The notes beneath the pieces were generated by a model. It was not told the origin of the DNA, searched no databases, and worked only from the letters and a program-made list of their open reading frames with translations. A DNA stretch of 64,000 nt. Source: Zeugodacus cucurbitae (lineage: Eukaryota; Arthropoda; Insecta; Diptera; Tephritidae). Location of the stretch: NCBI RefSeq assembly GCF_028554725.1, contig NC_071670.1:7740501-7804500 (forward strand), in the 5' to 3' direction. The position numbers and the translations under genes were made by a program. Shown here piece after piece: positions 59,111-64,000 of the stretch (positions are counted from its first letter, which is position 1; each line of letters starts with the position of its first letter).

Positions 59111-60959
59111 CACCCTTAATTGCTAAGTAAAACAAATATTTTCAATTTTATTTTAATGTGTTTTTCAACTTTTGTCTCTTTATTTTAGTTTTATCTTTAG
59201 ATCCGTATCTCATAGCTCGCTAGTTAATAAGTATATAGTTTTGTTTCTTTATTTGTTTGTTTGTATATATAATTATTTTAAATTTTTCATATATAATATA
59301 ATATAGTTTGTTTTTTCTTCATATATATATTTATATATTGCACTAAAAATATCTGTGATATTTTTTCTTATGTCTATACTTGTTTGTTAGTTTTTATAAT
59401 TCTTTTTGTTTTACAATATTTTTTATAACTACCTCAGTGACATTTGCTAAGTTTTTGTTTCATTTGTTTAAACAATTTATAATTTTTGCTAATTCTCAGT
59501 ATCATTTGTTTACAATATGCTCTTATAATTACATTCCTAACCATTTCTTTTATTTTGGTTTTCCATTTTTTATAACATAACCTCTACCCTGCCATGGAAG
59601 TTGGCGGGCGCTTGTCTTACATACATTTGTGTGGTGTTTTCTTTACTTTTCAGTTTTATCTCCCTTTCTCTACAGTTGCTACGACTCGCATCAACTTACT
59701 GCCTCAATTTGTCAAATATATTAAAATAATTCGTAAATAAACAGAAAATTTAGAAAAGTTAAGTGTGACTTGCTAAAAAATTTGCTTCTCTGTAACTTGA
59801 GTGGCGCACGTGTTTTGTTGACTTCTGCTGCAAATAAATGTTTGTTATTGTGTCAATTCCAGCAGTGGCATTTGCATATCGATATTTTTCACAAACAATC
59901 GATGACTGCTATTGCTGGAGACTGACATTTGATTTGTTTGTTTACTTTTACTTTTCTTGTTTCCAATCACTGGCAATGCAAATAATTTAGCAAATTAATA
60001 GATTTTTTTATTGAGCAACAGTTTTTGTTTAAATAAACTATAATGTGCTGTGTCAACATAACAATAACATTTTTAGTTATTTGATAAATGTATGTACATA
60101 GGTAGTATATGAAAGCTTGGAAATTCTTTCCCTAAGGCTGCAGCAATTTTGTAGGCTTTTAAAACTATTCAATTTTCCAATTAAATACAAATTTGCTAAT
60201 TTAAATGTTTGCTTAATTCGGCTACACTTTCGCACATACATATACATATACATATGTATGTATGTAGTTATATTATTCTGCTCAGTCATGATTAAACTTT
60301 TAACTATAAATCTCTGTACAAATTTGTTAGCAAACTCTCACAGGTTTTTTTTTTTGTTTAAATAATTTTCAGAGTTGCATTCATTTTACCAACTACTATT
60401 AAATTTGTTTCATTATTTGCATGCTTTTTGCTGATACGTTCTCAAGTGTACTCAAGTGTAGGGAAATGTTGGTATGTTTCTTTGCATTTTTGTTTACATT
60501 TTTGTGTTTTTGTTAGCATCAGTAAGTTATGAAAGCCTGGTATTTTATTTTGTGTTTTATTTTTCTGTTTTTTACATTATTGATTTAAATAGTTTTGTGT
60601 TGCTTTAGTTTATATATTAGTGAATTTCGGTCGGTCCTGATTATATTTATTAGCATTAGGAAACCATTTTTAGTCATAGTTCTAGTTACATAGCTCGCTT
60701 ACTATTTGGTTATTTATGATTGGATTTGTTTTTTTCTTTTAGAAATTCAATTACAAATTCATGGCGTTTTTCTTACATAAAGATTTTGATATAGGCAAGT
60801 AGTAGATGATATTATTTGAGTTTGTTTTGGAAAACATACTTGTTTTGTTTTTTTAATTTAAAGTGGAGAACTGAATTACTAAATATGAATATTAAATATG
60901 CAAAAGTTACAAAAATAGAAATTAAAAAAAAAAAAATAAAAACGAAATACAGTTGAACT
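59111..60959. other. AT-rich noncoding stretch
   Basis: No exon is supported on either strand. A mixed-composition patch lies at 59580-59720. CATACATATACATA runs lie near 60237-60265. Confidence 0.4.
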
Positions 60960-61124
60960 ACCATAACTCGAACTTCTATAACTAGAAGTTCTCATTAACT
61001 CGAACTCTTGAATTGGCAATAGAAGTCAAATTTCATACAAATTACCTTCCGTAACTCAGCAGTCTCTCTAACTCGAAGTTTTTTTTTGTGGATTATGGTG
61101 ATTCGAGGTAGGTAAGTTCAACTG
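60960..61124 (+). mobile_element. pogo/Tigger-type MITE (165 bp)
   Basis: Starts CAGTTGAACTACCATAACTC and ends ...GGTAGGTAAGTTCAACTG, with TA at the left (60958-60959); the right flank reads CA. Internal phrases (GAATTGGCAATAGAAGTCAA; TCTCTCTAACTCGAAGTTTT; TTGTGGATTATG) match the ends of the relic at 25938-26474, so it is an internally deleted relative. Confidence 0.8.
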
Positions 61125-61870
61125 CATTTGAAAGAAAGCAAATGATTAGAAATAAATATTTTAAAATCTCTTTAAAGAAGTGATAAAAAATTAAAACAAA
61201 AAAATTAATTAAAAAATTACAAAAAAAAAATTAAAAAAATAAACAAAACAAAAAAATTTAAATTTACATTACGACCAAAATTTTAAAAATAATTTTGAAA
61301 AAATTTAAGAAATTTAAAAAACGAAATATTCGAAAAAAAGCAAATGAACAACAAATATTTGAAAATTTTTTTAAACAAGTCATCGGAAATAAAAAATTAA
61401 AAAAAAATAAACAAAACAATAAAAGATATTTGAATTTACAATTATGAGCAAAATTTCAAAAATAATTTTGAAAAAATTTAAGAAATTTAAAAAATGAAAT
61501 ATTCGAAAAAGCAAATTAATAGAAATAAATCTTTGAAAATCTCTATAAACAAGTGATCGGAAATAAAAATATAAAAAAAATAAACTAAACAATAAAAAAT
61601 ATTTAAATTTACAATTATGCCTATGCAAAAATCTAAAAAAATAATTTTGAAAAAAATTAAGAAATTAAAAAAAACGAAATATTCGAAAAAAAGCAAATGA
61701 ATAAAAAATATTTGAAAATATTTTTAAACAGATGATAGGTAATAATAAATTAAAAAAATAAATAAACAAAATAAAAAAAATATTTGAATTTACAATTATG
61801 ACAAAATCTAAAAAAAATAATTTTGAAAAATAGTTAAGAAATTAAATTTTTTTTAAATCAATAAAAAAGT
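61125..61870. repeat. Tandem repeat, period about 173-181 bp
   Basis: ATTCGAAAAA(AA)GCAAATGA occurs at 61328, 61501 and 61681, with a degenerate start near 61131. Each unit then carries AAATATTTGAAAAT, AAACAAGTGATCGGAAAT, TTTGAATTTACAATTATG and AATAATTTTGAAAAAATTTA. This gives four units or slightly fewer. Minus-strand open frames are translations of the repeat. Confidence 0.75.
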
Positions 61871-63415
61871 ATTTAAATTAACAATTATAAATACATTTTT
61901 AAATCTCTAAGTTTTAACAATAAGAATTTCTTTTAACATATTTATTTTAGCAATTGTTAAACCAAAAAATATGATAAAATATTTTGATGTTAAAAAATAT
62001 TTTATTACTCAAAATTATTTTATTATTACAAAAAAAAAATGTCTGCTTTGAACTTTCATTTGCTTCTTTTAGAAAAAATAAATATTTATAGGAAAAGATA
62101 ACTTCTTTGATGAACGCTTATTAAACTTTAAGTGGACTGCTTTTACATACATTTCTATGTGAGTTTTTGTTGCTTTTGCGCCATTTACATGCTATCACAA
62201 TCTACTATTTCATTTGCGTTTCAAAATCTACTGCTTTACATAACAATTTTTCGCATTTTTCACATACTAAGCTTTCGTTTTACGCAACATACCATAATTA
62301 GCAACGGTTTTAGTTAGCAATTTTATTGTTTAGTTTTTTTCTTTAATTTTTACATTAATTTGTTTCCTTTTAATTTGTTAAATTTTCGAAAATATTTATC
62401 GACGTAAACATTTAATATTACTAAAACGCTTACATAAATTTGTATTTGAAATAGGTATGTTTGTATGTATGTAATTTTGTATGTTTTGTTTGTCTCAATA
62501 TGCAATTGAAATTGTATGTAGAATATAATATTATTTAAATATATATGTATGTAGTGTATATTTTTGTTGTAGGTATGTATGTAAGTATGTATAAATTGTT
62601 TTGTTTGGGGTTTTAACTTGTTTCATTTCATTTCTTTTAAAGTTGAGATATATTTCACAATATAATATTAATTAATAATTAATAATAATTACATAAATAT
62701 GTATATAGGCACTTTCCTTTAGTTCAGAATTTTCCACTTAGATTTTCAAATTTTCTTATAAAGTTGTTTGTGTTTTTTTGTTTTTTTTCTATCATATAGT
62801 TAGTAAAGTTAAAAAATAAGTATTTTTTGGTTGAATTGTAAGATCATTTTCTTAAGTTTAAAAATATACATACATACATAAGTAAACGCTGGCATGGTTG
62901 CAGGGATTTAAGAGTTGTTGAAGTTTTTTTTTTTGTTTTCTGGAAAAGACTTTAATTTGGTTTTAAACACACCTTACACATAAAGTTATAACACTTAAAA
63001 CAAAATACTTTTAAATTATTTAAAAAATCGATTTGAAAATTAATTTTTTTCATAGAAAAGTTCTAAAAAAGTGCTGACAACGCTTACGGAAATTAATTTA
63101 ATTAAATTCTAAAAATTTGTATGCAACCATGCAGCTTTTCTTTTAATTCTTTAGTAGGCCTTAATTGTTTTGTTTTTCGTTTTTTAACGTTAAAATAAAA
63201 TCTTTATCTAAGTCTTAAGTATACGAAACATGTTTATAGTACATACATATTTACATATTTGTATGCACTTTTGTGTATAAAAATGAAAATCAAATATTTA
63301 CCATAGAGTAGCACTAAATTTAAGTAAGGCTTAATTGAGTAGGCTTATGAATTTGTTGTTTTGTAGTAGTACTTGGTTGAGGCTAAGGCGCTGCATCGGA
63401 AGTAGTTGGCGAAAT
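61871..63415. other. AT-rich noncoding stretch
   Basis: GTATGTATGTAAG-type runs at 62455-62595. Otherwise nothing recognised. A mixed-composition patch lies near 63360-63410 (GGTTGAGGCTAAGGCGCTGC). Confidence 0.4.
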
Positions 63416-63985
63416 TGAAATTAAAAAAATAATTAAAAAATTAAATAAAGTAAACAAAATTAATTAAGAAATTAAAAAAATGATGACTAAGAAATTAAAA
63501 AAAAAAAATTATTACAAATTTAAAAAAAATTAAGAAATTTAAAAAAAAAATATTAAGAAATTAAACAATTAATTGAAGGATAAAAAAATAATTAAGAAAT
63601 TAAATTATTAAGAAATAAAAAAATTAATTACGGAATTTAAAAAAATTAAGAAATTAAAAAATTAATTAAGAATATAAAAAAAACATAATTCAGAAATTAA
63701 AAAAAAATAATTAAGAAATTAAAAATTAAAAAAAATAAGAAATTAAAAGAATAATTAAGAAATTAAAAGAATAATTAAGAAATTAAAAAATTAATTATGA
63801 AATTAAAAAATTAATTACAGAATTTAAAAAAATTAAGAAATTAAAAAAAAATAATTCAGAAATAAAAAAAATAATTAAGAAATTAAAAAATAATAAACTG
63901 AAAAAAATAATTAAGAAATTTAAAAAAAAAAATTAATTACGAAAAAAGAAAATTACAATATTAAAAAAATTAATTATCAATTTTA
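63416..63985. repeat. AATTAAGAAATTAAAAAA array
   Basis: About 570 bp of loose 17-22-bp units (AATTAAGAAATTAAAAAA and variants), almost free of G except in the repeated AAGAAA. It runs nearly to the window end, where TCAGTCGAACTC appears. Confidence 0.75.
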
Positions 63986-64000
63986 TCAGTCGAACTCTAA

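Noticed and set aside
1..64000. tRNA, rRNA, CRISPR, operon-like or phage features
   Set aside because: No cloverleaf-type sequence with A and B boxes, no rRNA-like block, and no regularly spaced direct repeats with unique spacers were seen. The DNA is eukaryotic in character. A tRNA scan could not be run.

Overview
The window looks like insect nuclear DNA, most probably from a higher fly (Diptera; a tephritid fruit fly would fit). The reasons are very AT-rich introns of many kilobases, CAA/CAG (polyQ) and ACA/AAC (T/N) low-complexity coding, canonical GT-AG splice sites, and many relics of DNA transposons and non-LTR elements. There are no operons, no rRNA, and no tRNA or CRISPR that I could see.

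I can support one protein-coding gene, on the + strand. Five exons have good splice sites and compatible phases: 23181-23354 (A), 33597-33876 (B), 34919-35118 (C), 36117-38449 (D) and 47465-47784 (E). Exon B begins F-R-V-Q-F, an RVxF-type protein phosphatase 1 docking motif. From this motif and the distance from it to the C terminus along B-E, I identify the gene as bifocal (bif), the actin/microtubule-associated PP1 partner of Drosophila photoreceptors. The identification rests on memory of the family, not on an alignment. Exon B ends in phase 1 and C, D and E all start so that they complete the same split codon. The gene can therefore end in at least three ways: a short basic tail (C), a roughly 777-residue Q/T/N-rich tail (D), or an acidic tail (E).

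Layout: 1-23180 is intron or upstream sequence, with a mariner-like MITE, RNase H and reverse transcriptase relics, a TIR-MITE, a foldback element, T-rich tracts and an AAAAT array. 23181-47784 holds the exons and introns, including a pogo/Tigger relic, two copies of a GC-richer dispersed repeat, a 248-bp tandem duplication, a Harbinger-like element with TAA target duplications, and a GC-rich island inside a TTTTA array. 47785 to about 50960 is the probable 3' UTR of the exon-E transcript, with its own internal repeat.

51100-58770 is a chain of unusual repeats just past the gene: two tandem copies of a palindromic element, a 3.3-kb satellite with a 12-bp unit, and a 2-kb AT-only array whose second half is the reverse complement of the first. 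The rest, to 64000, is AT-rich noncoding DNA with a pogo-type MITE, a tandem repeat of about 175 bp and a terminal AATTAAGAAATT-type array.

I found no multi-gene biological system. The points most worth following are the choice among three terminal exons after the PP1 motif, the 12-bp satellite, and the opposed AT array.
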